Part shown: positions 47,008-56,076 of the stretch, piece by piece
Layout of the letters: each line of letters starts with the position of its first letter
Position numbering within the stretch: position 1 is the first letter of the stretch
Origin: Moraxella sp. FZFQ2102
GTDB lineage: Bacteria; Pseudomonadota; Gammaproteobacteria; Pseudomonadales; Moraxellaceae
Direction: 5' to 3'
Length of the DNA stretch: 64,000 nt
NCBI RefSeq assembly: GCF_024137865.1
Contig: NZ_CP099960.1
Location: forward strand, 248,001-312,000
Made by a program: the position numbers and the translations under genes
Notes under the pieces: model-generated
The model's input: only the letters and a program-made list of their open reading frames with translations
Databases searched by the model: none
What the model was told of the DNA's origin: nothing

Positions 47008-48060
47008 ATGAAATTTGCCAAAAGTTTCACCATTGCCGCGCTGAGCCTTGCAAGCTTATTTAGCATCTCTGCCTGCTCAAATGCCGACAGCAAGACAGCT
47101 AATGCAGGCTCAACTGTCGCTGATCGCATTGAACTATTGAATGTCTCTTATGATGTTTCACGAGATTTTTATAAACAATTCAATGAGTTATTCATCGAGC
47201 ATTATAAAACGAGCAATCCAAATATCACGGTTAGTATCAAACAGTCACACGGCGGCTCAAGCAAACAAGCGCTATCCGTAGCAAATGGCTTGACTGCCGA
47301 TGTCGTTACCATGAACCAAAATTCAGATATTGAGCTCTTGGTTACTAAAGGGCTCATTGAGAATAATTGGCAAGATAAACTGGATAATAAAGCCGTGCCT
47401 TTTACCAGCAGCACCGTCTTTTTGGTGCGCAAAGGCAATCCTAAAGCCATCAAGGACTGGGCAGATTTGACGCGCCAAGATGTGCAGATTATCCTACCTA
47501 GTCCTAAGACTTCGGGCAATGGTCGCTATGCATTTTTGGCAGCCTATGGCTATGGCTTGCACACATTTAATAATGACACCGCACAGACAGATGCTTTTGT
47601 CAAAACGCTGCTTGGTAATGTCGCGATCTTTGATGGTGGTGCGCGTGCTGCGACAACGACTTTCACGCAGCGCGGTATTGGCGATGTGCTGATCACACCA
47701 GAAAACGAAGCCAATCACATCGCCCATCAGCTTAATCAAGGTGAATTTGAAGTCGTATATCCAAGCTATACTGTCGCTACCGAAAATCCAGTCGCCGTCG
47801 TCGATCGTGTCACTGCCAAAAAAGGCAGTGAAAAAGTTGCGCATGATTATTTAGCATATCTGTATAGCGATGCAGGACAAGAGCTTGCTGCACAGCTTTA
47901 TTTACGCCCAAGCAACCCAAATATCCTTGCCAAATATCAAGATCGCTTTCCTGCCATCACCACTTTCTTGGTCAATGATGTCTTTGGTAGCTGGGATGAT
48001 GTGATGACGACCTATTTTGCCGATGGCGCTAAGTTTGATCAGCTGGCGTTGCAGAAGTAA
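47008..48060 (+). CDS. Sulfate-binding lipoprotein (Sbp/CysP-like), copy 2
   Basis: 350 residues from ATG 47008 (AAGGA 8 bases before). Lipoprotein signal SISAC with C23. Same motifs as copy 1 (LLNVSYDVSRDFYKQFNELF, SHGGSSKQALSV, TSGNGRYAFLAAYGYG), and clearly a tandem duplicate that has diverged moderately. It has its own leader and terminator. The two copies may differ in affinity or ligand (sulfate, thiosulfate, or another oxyanion). Confidence 0.9.
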   Translation: MKFAKSFTIAALSLASLFSISACSNADSKTANAGSTVADRIELLNVSYDVSRDFYKQFNELFIEHYKTSNPNITVSIKQSHGGSSKQALSVANGLTADVVTMNQNSDIELLVTKGLIENNWQDKLDNKAVPFTSSTVFLVRKGNPKAIKDWADLTRQDVQIILPSPKTSGNGRYAFLAAYGYGLHTFNNDTAQTDAFVKTLLGNVAIFDGGARAATTTFTQRGIGDVLITPENEANHIAHQLNQGEFEVVYPSYTVATENPVAVVDRVTAKKGSEKVAHDYLAYLYSDAGQELAAQLYLRPSNPNILAKYQDRFPAITTFLVNDVFGSWDDVMTTYFADGAKFDQLALQK

Positions 48061-48076
48061 ATTATCAAAGCAAACA

Positions 48077-48106
48077 AAAACCGCACCATTGAATGATGCG
48101 GTTTTT
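48077..48106. terminator. Terminator after sulfate-binding gene 2
   Basis: AAAACCGCA-type stem (AAACCGCACCATT / ATGATGCGGTTT, one mismatch) with a T7 tract on the plus strand. It may also stop the convergent DUF4126 operon. Confidence 0.8.
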
Positions 48107-48120
48107 TTAGTTGGTATAAA

Positions 48121-48690
48121 TTATTGTGCCATTTTCTTTTTAATGCGCATTCCAAGCCAGATCAAGCCAAAAAACGCAATCAGCACCGCAATAAAGCCCA
48201 GCACAGGCACAAAGATCGATAGTGCCGATAGTCCAATCGCCGCAGTAGTTTCAGCCGCGCCGAATGCTGGATTTGCCACGCCTGCCGTTGTCGCGGTCGA
48301 GACTGCGCGCGTCGCTGCTGATGTCGTCTTGATCGTCGCTGCCGCCCCGCCGCCTGCAACGATCGCAAGCGCCCAAGTCATTGCAGGGCTAAAGTCTGTC
48401 AATGTGCTTGCCATCACCAAAGTCCCCGCCACGCCTGCCAATGGCACAGCAATGGTATCAAGTAAATTATCCACCACAGGCACAAGGTAGCCCAAGGCTT
48501 CGATGACACTTGCCACGCCCAAAATCACTAATGCCGACAAGCTGCCCACCCACATCCAATCTTCATTCAGCGGAATGATGCCAAAATACGCCGCCAAAGA
48601 CAGTCCGAACAGTGGTACAAATACGCGAAAACCTGTACTCGCCGCAAGTCCTACGCCCAAGCAGATACTGATCAGCATTTCTATGGTCAT
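48121..48690 (-). CDS. DUF4126 membrane protein
   Basis: 189 residues with four or five hydrophobic segments and the DUF4126 start LGVGLAASTGFRVFVPLFGLSLA. The central Gly/Ala/Thr-rich stretch (TIKTTSAATRAVSTATTAG) is typical. Function of the family is unknown; inner membrane. Its ATG overlaps the dacB stop (4 bases, ATGA type), so it is translated with dacB. Confidence 0.85.
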   Translation of the reverse strand: MTIEMLISICLGVGLAASTGFRVFVPLFGLSLAAYFGIIPLNEDWMWVGSLSALVILGVASVIEALGYLVPVVDNLLDTIAVPLAGVAGTLVMASTLTDFSPAMTWALAIVAGGGAAATIKTTSAATRAVSTATTAGVANPAFGAAETTAAIGLSALSIFVPVLGFIAVLIAFFGLIWLGMRIKKKMAQ

Positions 48691-50171
48691 GGTGATTCCT
48701 TGTGTGTTGTTGATTGATTTGGATAATTGGCGATGCCGTTCAGCACTTCATCAAGCGCCAAAATCACATCATATGTCATCTGCGAACTCGGCGCATTGAT
48801 CATCGCACTCACCGCATACCATTCGTCATTGGCATCTTTGGCAAAGCCTGCGATCGTATGCACGCCATCTAAAGTACCTGTTTTCATCCACGCGCGCCCG
48901 ATGGCTAGGCTTTGGGGTTGGCGTTTGGCAAACTCTGCCATCGTGCCTGTCTGACCGACCACAGGCAAGGACGCCAAAAACGGCTCAAAATTCGGTGAAT
49001 GATAAGCAAAATTTAACAAACTGACCATCGCACTCGCACTGACTTTACAGTCGCGGCACAAGCCTGATGCGCGCGTCATCTCAGGCGGTGTGGTTGATAA
49101 TTTGCTTTTCCACCACGATGTCAAAAAGGCAAACGCTTGTGGATAATCCGACTGCTTAGCACCTTGAGTCAATGGCAAACTCAGTGCCATCTGCTCGGTC
49201 ATGACATTATTAGAATACAGATTAATGTCTGCGATTAAGCTTTTTAGCGATTTAGAATACCAAGTGACAATCGGTAAATGCGCACCGCCCTGCGCCTTGA
49301 TATCCCAAGCTTGCTGTGCGATAATGACTTGACCTGTGAAAGCTGGATCAATTATTTGCCACTCGCCCTGCGCCGCTTTAACGGCAAGTGCATTGGTATC
49401 AGCAAAGGCAAGCCAAAACTGACTGGCGGCACATTGATTGGACATCACACCGCGCACGCTGAGTGCTTGGGTAGTCAGATCAAAATTGGGTGAATTTGCC
49501 TTAGTACAAGTCGCAGATACCATCGGCATCTGCTCAGGTGCAGTGAAATTTGCTAAGCTTGGCTTAACAGTGATGCTGGCTTGGGTGTTGCTCTTTGGTG
49601 TGACAGAGACTTCGATCGTGCCAAAATTCACAAGCAAGGCATTGGGCTGTGCATTATACGCGCGCAGTGCTTGCCGATCGAACGATGCAGTATCAAATGA
49701 CGCACCTTTAAAAGCAAGATTATCAATGATGATATTGCCATGAATGTGCTTAATACCGCGCTGCTTGATTTTTTCAAATAGGCTTGTCAAAGCATCATAA
49801 GTCAATGCAGGATCGCCTGCGCCAACGATGATCAAATCACCATACAAAGTACCGCCCATCACCGCCCCATGCTGATACACGCGCGTCTGCCAACGATAGT
49901 CCGCACCCAATGTATCTAGCGCGGCAAATGTCGTCACCAGTTTCTGAGTCGATGCCGGCACCATCAGTGCCGAGTCCCGATGACGAATGCGCAGCTCACC
50001 CTTACCAAGCGGCTCAACCACCAAGCTCATGGCGGCATCATCCACGCCTGCCGCTTTTAGCCGTGCGCTGATATTGGCAGGTAATTCTGCCTGTGCACTC
50101 GTACCAACCACCATCGCCATGATCAGTGGCAGCATGGCAATACGGCAGCGCAATTTATGAATCATTTTCAT
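48687..50171 (-). CDS. dacB: D-alanyl-D-alanine carboxypeptidase/endopeptidase PBP4
   Basis: 494 residues, PBP4 length. Signal peptide 1-28 (ending AQA). Active site triad of penicillin-interacting enzymes: S74-TQ-K77 (PASTQKLVTT), S320-N-N322 and K430-T-G432. A long insertion between the first two motifs is characteristic of class C enzymes. It trims and opens peptidoglycan peptides in the periplasm. It overlaps the genes on both sides by four bases, forming a tight three-gene operon. Confidence 0.95.
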   Translation of the reverse strand: MKMIHKLRCRIAMLPLIMAMVVGTSAQAELPANISARLKAAGVDDAAMSLVVEPLGKGELRIRHRDSALMVPASTQKLVTTFAALDTLGADYRWQTRVYQHGAVMGGTLYGDLIIVGAGDPALTYDALTSLFEKIKQRGIKHIHGNIIIDNLAFKGASFDTASFDRQALRAYNAQPNALLVNFGTIEVSVTPKSNTQASITVKPSLANFTAPEQMPMVSATCTKANSPNFDLTTQALSVRGVMSNQCAASQFWLAFADTNALAVKAAQGEWQIIDPAFTGQVIIAQQAWDIKAQGGAHLPIVTWYSKSLKSLIADINLYSNNVMTEQMALSLPLTQGAKQSDYPQAFAFLTSWWKSKLSTTPPEMTRASGLCRDCKVSASAMVSLLNFAYHSPNFEPFLASLPVVGQTGTMAEFAKRQPQSLAIGRAWMKTGTLDGVHTIAGFAKDANDEWYAVSAMINAPSSQMTYDVILALDEVLNGIANYPNQSTTHKESP

Positions 50172-50464
50172 GCTGCACTAACAAAATACTTCTGCAAACC
50201 TTCACCAATGCCTGAGCTAATGGCAGATTTTAATGGCTTGGCAAAAAAGCCCAATGACGCTTCAAAAACAATCTTATCAGCAGTCAAAGTTGCCTTAGCA
50301 TCAACACCCGCCTTTGAAATGCTCGCGGTATCAGCTGTCTCACCTTCGATATAATCAGCCTTTAGCCCAAATTGCGACTCAGCTTCGCTCAGCCATTTTT
50401 TGGCTTGTGCGCGTGCGGTGGCAAAATCAAAACCATGGGCTTGTTCAATGCGAATATCTCTCAT
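50168..50464 (-). CDS. Polyhydroxyalkanoic-acid-system family protein
   Basis: 98 residues from ATG 50464 (GAG-type ribosome site; open codons upstream to 50533 are unlikely). Small PHA_gran_rgn-type protein: MRDIRIEQAHGFDFATARAQ, then TLTADKIVFEASLGFFAKPLKS. The family is named for PHA granules but is found widely in bacteria without PHA, so the role is open. First gene of the operon with dacB and DUF4126. Confidence 0.8.
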   Translation of the reverse strand: MRDIRIEQAHGFDFATARAQAKKWLSEAESQFGLKADYIEGETADTASISKAGVDAKATLTADKIVFEASLGFFAKPLKSAISSGIGEGLQKYFVSAA

Positions 50465-50561
50465 AATTACTCTTTTGTATGTAAATAAAATTTGCCCTAT
50501 TTTATAGCATCGATGGTAAATTTTCCGTGGCATTTTGTAACTGTTACAATATTACAAATAA

Positions 50562-50585
50562 AAAGCCCTGTAAAAACAGAGCTTT
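50562..50585 (-). terminator. Terminator of dcd
   Basis: AAAGCTCTGT / ACAGGGCTTT stem (one mismatch) followed by TTTTT on the minus strand, 30 bases past the stop. Confidence 0.75.
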
Positions 50586-50615
50586 AGCAAGTGCTATTTG
50601 TCATCAAGCCGCAGA

Positions 50616-51191
50616 TTAAGTCTTTGGCAAAGTCACACCCGTCTGCCCTTGATATTTTCCGCCGCGATCCTTGTAAGAAGTCTCGCAGACATCATCGGCA
50701 TCCGATTGGAAAAACAGCATCTGCGCCACGCCTTCACCAGCATAAATGCGCGCAGGCAAATTGGTGGTATTACTAAATTCCAAAGTCACATGACCTTCCC
50801 ATTCAGGTTCAAGCGGCGTGACATTGACGATGATGCCGCAGCGTGCGTAGGTCGATTTGCCAAGGCAGATGGTCAAGACATCGCGCGGGATTTTGAAATA
50901 CTCAACCGTGCGTGCCAGTGCAAATGAGTTCGGTGGAATGATACATTCATCACCGACGATGTCAATAAAGCTTTTTTCGTCGAAATTCTTCGGATCAACG
51001 ATCGCTGAATGTACATTGGTAAAGACCTTAAATTCATTGGCGCATCGGACATCATAACCATAGCTAGATGTGCCATAGCTGACCAGCTTATCGCCCTTTT
51101 CATTATAGCGCACTTGATTTGGCTCAAATGGCGCGATCATGCCGTGTTCTTCGGCCATTTTTCGGATCCAGCGATCGGATTTGATAGACAT
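50616..51191 (-). CDS. dcd: dCTP deaminase
   Basis: 191 residues from ATG 51191, the size of the E. coli enzyme; a longer open frame to 51236 is not needed. [22 protein letters not shown] start, [20 protein letters not shown], the catalytic-site Glu in [32 protein letters not shown]. It turns dCTP into dUTP, the first step to dTTP. Single gene. Confidence 0.96.
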   Translation of the reverse strand: MSIKSDRWIRKMAEEHGMIAPFEPNQVRYNEKGDKLVSYGTSSYGYDVRCANEFKVFTNVHSAIVDPKNFDEKSFIDIVGDECIIPPNSFALARTVEYFKIPRDVLTICLGKSTYARCGIIVNVTPLEPEWEGHVTLEFSNTTNLPARIYAGEGVAQMLFFQSDADDVCETSYKDRGGKYQGQTGVTLPKT

Positions 51192-51451
51192 GGTTGTACT
51201 CTTTAGATAGTTTTCTAGATGGCTATTATAAGGCATTTATCAGCATTTGAGTAGTGGCAATTGCATTTGAAATTTGGCAAAATTTGACGCTGAATTATCA
51301 ATGGATCTTTTAAATTTATCACCGCCAAAATTATTTATCCTTGATTCAAACTCTTGGAAAATTGCTTATACCACTTGGCTTCATCTTGATAATTTGCTAA
51401 CATAAGACTTATTCATTTGCTACAAAAATTGTTGTAAAAAAGGATGTTTCG

Positions 51452-53263
51452 ATGAATCGTTTTGACTTTAGCACCGCGCCTTATAATGCACTCACCACCA
51501 GGCAGCGCACCAAGCTTGAAAAAGCCACTGACATCGTCTTTTTTGACGATCATGCCACAGTCATCAGTCCCCAAGACGCCGTCGAAACGCTCTACATCAT
51601 CATCAAAGGCATCGTCCAAGAAGTCGATGCCGATGGCGAAGTGCTTGCCATTTATCACCCATCGGACAGCTTCGATACGCGCGCGCTGTTTGAGCAGTCG
51701 TATCGCCACAGCTTCATCGCCGCCGAACAAAGCCTGCTGTATGCCATTCCAAAAGCCGTGATTCGTGAATTGATCGAGAAAAACAGCGAATTTGGCGCGT
51801 ATTTTTTCGCCAATATCGCCGATAAACTCAAAGCACAAACCGGCAATAAGCGCGAAAATGAACTGGCTGGACTGTTCACCGCCAAGATCAAAGACGCCTA
51901 TCGCCCTTATGATGAGCTGCATTCAGGTGAAATAAGCCTGATCCAAGCAGGCAAAATCATGCAAGAAAATAAGAGCAAATCGCTGCTAATTCATCATAAT
52001 GGCAAAATCGGTCTGGTGGCAGAATCGCTGTTTCGCGATGTGATGATCCAAAGTGGTGATACGCTCGATCCGCACGCGCCCATTCATCAGTGGGCGTGCT
52101 TTGAGCTGATCAGCGCTGATGTCGATGATTTTATGTTCACCGCACTGCTTAAGATGATGAATCATCGCATTCAGCGCGTCGTCGTCACCAAAAATGGCGA
52201 TCCCATCGGCATGCTTGAGCAGATTGATATTTTAGCATTTCTATCCAATCACAGTCATCTTATCGCGGAGAAACTGGAAGTTGCGACAAGTCTTGGCGAG
52301 CTTACCCGTGTCGCCACACAGATGAATGCCACCATCGCTGCTTTATTTAGCAATGGCATGCAGGCTAAGCAGCTGGCTCAGCTGATGCAAGTACTGAACG
52401 CGCGCCTATTTGAAAAAGCTTGGCGATTGATCGCACCTGAACATATCATTGATAAGTCTTGCTTGATTGTCATGGGCTCTGAAGGTCGTGGCGAACAAGT
52501 GCTAAAAACCGATCAGGACAATGCGCTGATTTTTGATGATGATTTAACCCTTGAAGAAGTAATGCCTTATACGCAGGCATTTTCGGCGGTGCTTGATGAT
52601 TTTGGCTATCCGCCTTGCCAAGGCAAAATCATGGTCAATAACCCCAGTTGGTGTAAGCCTATTAGTGAATTTAAACAAATGGTCGGCTCATGGTGTCGTA
52701 CAGCAAGCGGTGAGAACATGATGAATCTTGCGATTTTTATTGATGCCAAACCCATCACAGGCAAGCAAGAGCTTTTCTATGAAGTTAAGGATCATTTACA
52801 ATTTTATCTACAAAATGATGTCGGTATGCTGATGAGCTTTGCGCGCGTGGTGAATCAATTTAATGAAGATGGGCAAGGGTTTTTTGCGCAGATTCTGGGT
52901 CAAGAAAAGCGCAAAATGGACATCAAAAAAATGGGTACTTTCCCCATCGTGCATGGCGTGCGCTCCTTGAGTTTACAGGCGCGTATCACTGAGACCAACA
53001 CTTTTGAGCGCATCAATAAGCTTGCTGAGATGGGAATTATCGAAAAGCAGCTGAGCCAAGATGTCGCCGAAGCACTTGCTTATCTGATGCACACGCGACT
53101 AAAAAATGGCTTATTTTCTATTAAGCATGGCTTAGAAGTGCAGCCCAACCAAGTCGCCACCGAAAACCTCTCCACGCTTGAGCGTGACCTACTCAAAGAC
53201 GCCCTGCAAGTAGTCAAACGCTTCAAGCACATGGTCAATGCGCATTTTCATTTGAGCAACTAA
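51452..53263 (+). CDS. cNMP-binding / CBS / DUF294 nucleotidyltransferase-like signalling protein
   Basis: 603 residues in several domains: a cyclic-nucleotide-binding-like beta roll (about 15-125), a CBS pair (about 150-270), then a DUF294 nucleotidyltransferase-like domain with G342-S343-xx-R346 and D354-x-D356 (MGSEGRGEQ, KTDQDNALI), and a helical substrate-binding domain at the end. Resembles GlnD-like regulators, but the substrate is unknown. An AAGGATG ribosome site precedes the ATG. It is followed 9 bases after its stop by an exonuclease gene, a pairing found in many gammaproteobacteria. Confidence 0.9.
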   Translation: MNRFDFSTAPYNALTTRQRTKLEKATDIVFFDDHATVISPQDAVETLYIIIKGIVQEVDADGEVLAIYHPSDSFDTRALFEQSYRHSFIAAEQSLLYAIPKAVIRELIEKNSEFGAYFFANIADKLKAQTGNKRENELAGLFTAKIKDAYRPYDELHSGEISLIQAGKIMQENKSKSLLIHHNGKIGLVAESLFRDVMIQSGDTLDPHAPIHQWACFELISADVDDFMFTALLKMMNHRIQRVVVTKNGDPIGMLEQIDILAFLSNHSHLIAEKLEVATSLGELTRVATQMNATIAALFSNGMQAKQLAQLMQVLNARLFEKAWRLIAPEHIIDKSCLIVMGSEGRGEQVLKTDQDNALIFDDDLTLEEVMPYTQAFSAVLDDFGYPPCQGKIMVNNPSWCKPISEFKQMVGSWCRTASGENMMNLAIFIDAKPITGKQELFYEVKDHLQFYLQNDVGMLMSFARVVNQFNEDGQGFFAQILGQEKRKMDIKKMGTFPIVHGVRSLSLQARITETNTFERINKLAEMGIIEKQLSQDVAEALAYLMHTRLKNGLFSIKHGLEVQPNQVATENLSTLERDLLKDALQVVKRFKHMVNAHFHLSN

Positions 53264-53275
53264 AGGGGCGATTTG

Positions 53276-53890
53276 ATGAAGTTTTTTGACAAATTGCGCC
53301 ACAGTTATTATCGCAAACAGCTTAAAAATCCTGATTATGATTTTTTGTACCAAAGCCATCCTGATGAGCTCGTGAGTTTTGATTGTGAAACCACAAGCCT
53401 AAATGTCGCCGAAGCACAAATCATCTCCATCGGCGCGGTAAAAATTCGCGGTAATCGCATTTTGACCAGTGAAGCTTTTGAGATTCTGATCAAGCCTGAA
53501 GGCATGATGGAAGCGACCAATGTCACCATTCATGGACTTCGCCCCAAGGATCTGAGCAGTGGCGTGACGATTGAAGCGGCATTAGAAGAATTTCTGCACT
53601 TCGTCGGTGGTCGTCCGCTCGTTGGGTATTTTTTGGAATATGATGTGGCGATGGTGAATAAATTCTTAAAACCGATGCTTGGTATCATCCTGCCCCAAGA
53701 GCAAATCGAAGTCTCGCGGCTGTTCCACGCCCAAGAAACCAAGCACAAATATTATGATGCAGAAGTGGATTTGACCATGGCAAATATGGTGAAAACCCTT
53801 GGCATTCCTGACTTGCCACGCCATGATGCACTCAATGATGCCATCAATGTGGCAATGATGTATCTTGCGCTCAAGCATCGGCGTGTGTAG
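53276..53890 (+). CDS. DnaQ-like 3'-5' exonuclease
   Basis: 204 residues from ATG 53276 (AAAGGGG upstream; the TTG three bases earlier is not preferred). DEDDh exonuclease: D36-x-E38 in SFDCETTSLN, the second Asp in GYFLEYDVAMVNK, and H-x4-D in PRHDALNDAINVAMMY. It is not fused to polymerase domains; likely trims DNA or RNA, possibly signal oligonucleotides. Coupled to the DUF294 gene. Confidence 0.92.
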   Translation: MKFFDKLRHSYYRKQLKNPDYDFLYQSHPDELVSFDCETTSLNVAEAQIISIGAVKIRGNRILTSEAFEILIKPEGMMEATNVTIHGLRPKDLSSGVTIEAALEEFLHFVGGRPLVGYFLEYDVAMVNKFLKPMLGIILPQEQIEVSRLFHAQETKHKYYDAEVDLTMANMVKTLGIPDLPRHDALNDAINVAMMYLALKHRRV

Positions 53891-53927
53891 TTTGTTGCTT
53901 TTTTTAAAAATCCCACTCTGGCTATAG

Positions 53928-53944
53928 GGTGCGTTCAACGCACC
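53928..53944. repeat. Short palindromic repeat GGTGCGTTCAACGCACC
   Basis: Perfect-arm 17-base palindrome, same type as 8680-8696. Confidence 0.6.
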
Positions 53945-54044
53945 AACAAGCAACTTAGTGTCAATTTACAAAACTACTTAATATAAAATCAGACACTTTT
54001 GATGAATTACCATGTGGGACGCGCCTTGCTTTTTGTGACAAAAT

Positions 54045-54061
54045 GGTGCGTTCAACACACC
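54045..54061. repeat. Short palindromic repeat, decayed copy
   Basis: GGTGCGTTCAACACACC: one base away from the unit at 53928, 117 bases to its left. The change breaks one arm pair. Confidence 0.5.
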
Positions 54062-54104
54062 CTTGTATCTTACCACCTAAGACTAGCTATCTTGGTGGTA
54101 GCAT

Positions 54105-55303
54105 GGTAGATTATACCATCAACCTAAGTTACTTGTGAGTTTTTACGCACCCTAAGTACTTTGATGCTGTTTTGTAGATTAAACCCAAGTAACTTCCTTT
54201 TCATCGTAAATCTGAATGGTATCCAAGCACTTGATTGTCATACAATTAATGATGCTGAATGAACAAGGATAGATGCAATGACTTATTACATCGGTGTTGA
54301 TGTCAGTAAACATAAACTGGATGTGGCTTGGCTCAAAGACTTATCAAGCATGAAAGTCAAAACCAAAATCTTTGACAACACACTTGAAGACTTTATACAG
54401 CTTAGCGATTGGCTAGCAGACAATTTGGGTTCTGATGTCAGTTTTAACGACATTCACATCGTCCTAGAAGCCACAGGAGTATATCATGAAAACCTAGCCT
54501 ATTACTTATATGACTTAGGCTTTCAGGTGAGTATTATTAATCCTGCTTTTGTCAAACACTATGCTGACAGCTTGGGTGTTAGACAAAAGACCGATAAAAA
54601 AGACAGTATCATCCTTGCCAAATACGGTGCAACCACACAGCCCGATATCTGGATTGCCCCAAGTCATGAAGCTCGTCATTTAAAATCTCTGCTGTCTCGT
54701 CTTGATGCGTTACATGAAGACTTACAACGAGAGGAAAATCGTAAAGAAAAAGCAGAGGCAACTGACACACCAAAGGCAGTCAAAGATTCCATTGATGCGG
54801 TTATTGCCTATCTGAAACAAGCCATCAAAGCATTAAATGACGATATAGATAATCACATCAAACGCCACCCCAAACTCAAAGCTGATCAGGCGTTACTACA
54901 AAGCATCAAAGGTGTAGGACAAGTCATCTCAAGACAAATGCTTGCTTTGTTTAATACCAAACAATTTAATAATGCTAAGCAAGTATCCGCCTTTTTAGGA
55001 CTAATTCCCAAGCAGCAAGAATCAGGCTTATTTAAGGGCAGGTCAAGACTGGCTAAAACCGGCAATTCAAGCATTCGTGCCAAATTATACATGGCAGCAG
55101 TGGTGGCTACTCAATACAATCCTGATATTAAAGACCAGTATGAACACTTACAACAAAATGGCAAATGCAAAATGCAGGCTTTATGTGCGTGTATGCGTAA
55201 ATTGGTTCAAATCTGTTTTGGTGTGATTAAGCACCAAACTCCCTACCAACCACAAATTCAGGCAATTTAGGGTTTGACTTTGGGGTTGGGAGATGGTATC
55301 TAC
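54105..55303 (+). mobile_element. IS110-family insertion sequence (approximate ends)
   Basis: One IS110-type transposase with flanking non-coding DNA on both sides. GTAGATTATACCATC near 54106-54120 and GATGGTATCTAC at 55292-55303 form an imperfect inverted pair that could be the subterminal repeats of the IS1111 group. True ends cannot be set, as these elements make no reliable target duplications. Confidence 0.55.
54278..55270 (+). CDS. IS110-family transposase
   Basis: 330 residues. N-terminal DEDD RuvC-like domain (YIGVDVSKHKLDVAW with D8, VLEATGVYHENLAYYL, KTDKKDSIILAKYG) and C-terminal Transposase_20 domain ending SIKGVGQVISRQMLAL, FLGLIPKQQESG and LAKTGNSSIRAKLYMAA with the candidate serine nucleophile. 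The frame is full length and intact, so the element may be active. Many IS110 elements carry a guide RNA in their non-coding end; the 5' flank here is about 170-200 bases. Confidence 0.95.
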   Translation: MTYYIGVDVSKHKLDVAWLKDLSSMKVKTKIFDNTLEDFIQLSDWLADNLGSDVSFNDIHIVLEATGVYHENLAYYLYDLGFQVSIINPAFVKHYADSLGVRQKTDKKDSIILAKYGATTQPDIWIAPSHEARHLKSLLSRLDALHEDLQREENRKEKAEATDTPKAVKDSIDAVIAYLKQAIKALNDDIDNHIKRHPKLKADQALLQSIKGVGQVISRQMLALFNTKQFNNAKQVSAFLGLIPKQQESGLFKGRSRLAKTGNSSIRAKLYMAAVVATQYNPDIKDQYEHLQQNGKCKMQALCACMRKLVQICFGVIKHQTPYQPQIQAI

Positions 55304-55815
55304 GCATTTTTTTAATTTTATTAAATTACTTCATTAAAAATTCATCTTAAAAATTGCTAAAACCCATCATTACCCCACCCCTGTGTCTTGCACAATCTAC
55401 ATAACTTAAAAAATTTCTGCATAATTCAAGTATTGATGTTATAACTTCCTAAAATATTAACTCATTGATAAATAAGAATATTTTTATAAATTTTCTCATT
55501 ACAACCCGTTACAAATTGGCAAGTTTTAACAATTTTTCGATACAAATGTATTGCAATTGCCACAAGTTGTGTTATGCTATAAACATCCGTTTTTGTATAA
55601 TCAATCTTTATGAATGAGTTATCAAGTGCTGGTTCAGACTGACTGATTGTTGATCAATTTTTTCACCACAATGATGGAATATGATGTTCTTGAGTGTGTT
55701 GTTGTTATTGAATGATTAAAAGCGGATCGACAACAATGGAATAATTTGCAGGGATTTGCAATTCACTTCACCGTTTTGGTTCCAAATCCCTGCGCTTTCA
55801 TAAGGAGTGATTTTT
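55271..55815. other. AT-rich promoter region before the DUF4212/symporter operon
   Basis: 545 bases: right flank of the IS element, then AT-rich DNA and the promoter candidate at 55551. The roughly 230-base leader beyond this promoter contains several inverted stretches but no riboswitch that I recognise. Confidence 0.5.
55551..55578 (+). promoter_or_regulatory. Promoter candidate of the symporter operon
   Basis: TTGCAA (55551-55556), 16 bases, TATGCT (55573-55578), with the small palindrome CACAAGTTGTG (55561-55571) in the spacer, which could be an operator. Confidence 0.45.
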
Positions 55816-56073
55816 ATGTCACAACATGATGCACAAGGATATTGGAAAGCCAATGTTCGCTTAATTATCCTTTGCCTTGTTCTTTGGCTACTTTGCTCGC
55901 ACGGCTTTGCCATTTGGCTACGCCCGATGCTTGCCGGTATCCAAGTAGGTGGTTCTGATTTGGGCTTTTGGTTTGGTCAGCAAGGCTCTATGATTGTCTT
56001 TATTTTATTGATTTTCTTCTATGCATGGCGCATGGGCAAAATCGATAAAGAATTTGGCGTGACGGAGGACTAA
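55816..56073 (+). CDS. DUF4212 small subunit of a sodium:solute symporter
   Basis: 85 residues from ATG 55816 (AAGGAG 8 bases upstream; the in-frame GTG at 55807 overlaps that site). Two membrane helices, YWKANVRLIILCLVLWLLCSHGFAIWL-type first segment and a second at about 55-75. DUF4212 proteins always accompany the VC_2705-type symporter that follows, here 3 bases after the stop, and are viewed as its small subunit. Confidence 0.92.
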   Translation: MSQHDAQGYWKANVRLIILCLVLWLLCSHGFAIWLRPMLAGIQVGGSDLGFWFGQQGSMIVFILLIFFYAWRMGKIDKEFGVTED

Positions 56074-56076
56074 GCC

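Larger units (their letters stand above)
53891..54277. other. Gap with short palindromes and left flank of the IS110 element
   Basis: 387 bases with two GGTGCGTT-type palindromes (53928, 54045) and, from about 54061, the presumed left part of the IS110-family element. No gene seen. Confidence 0.5.
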
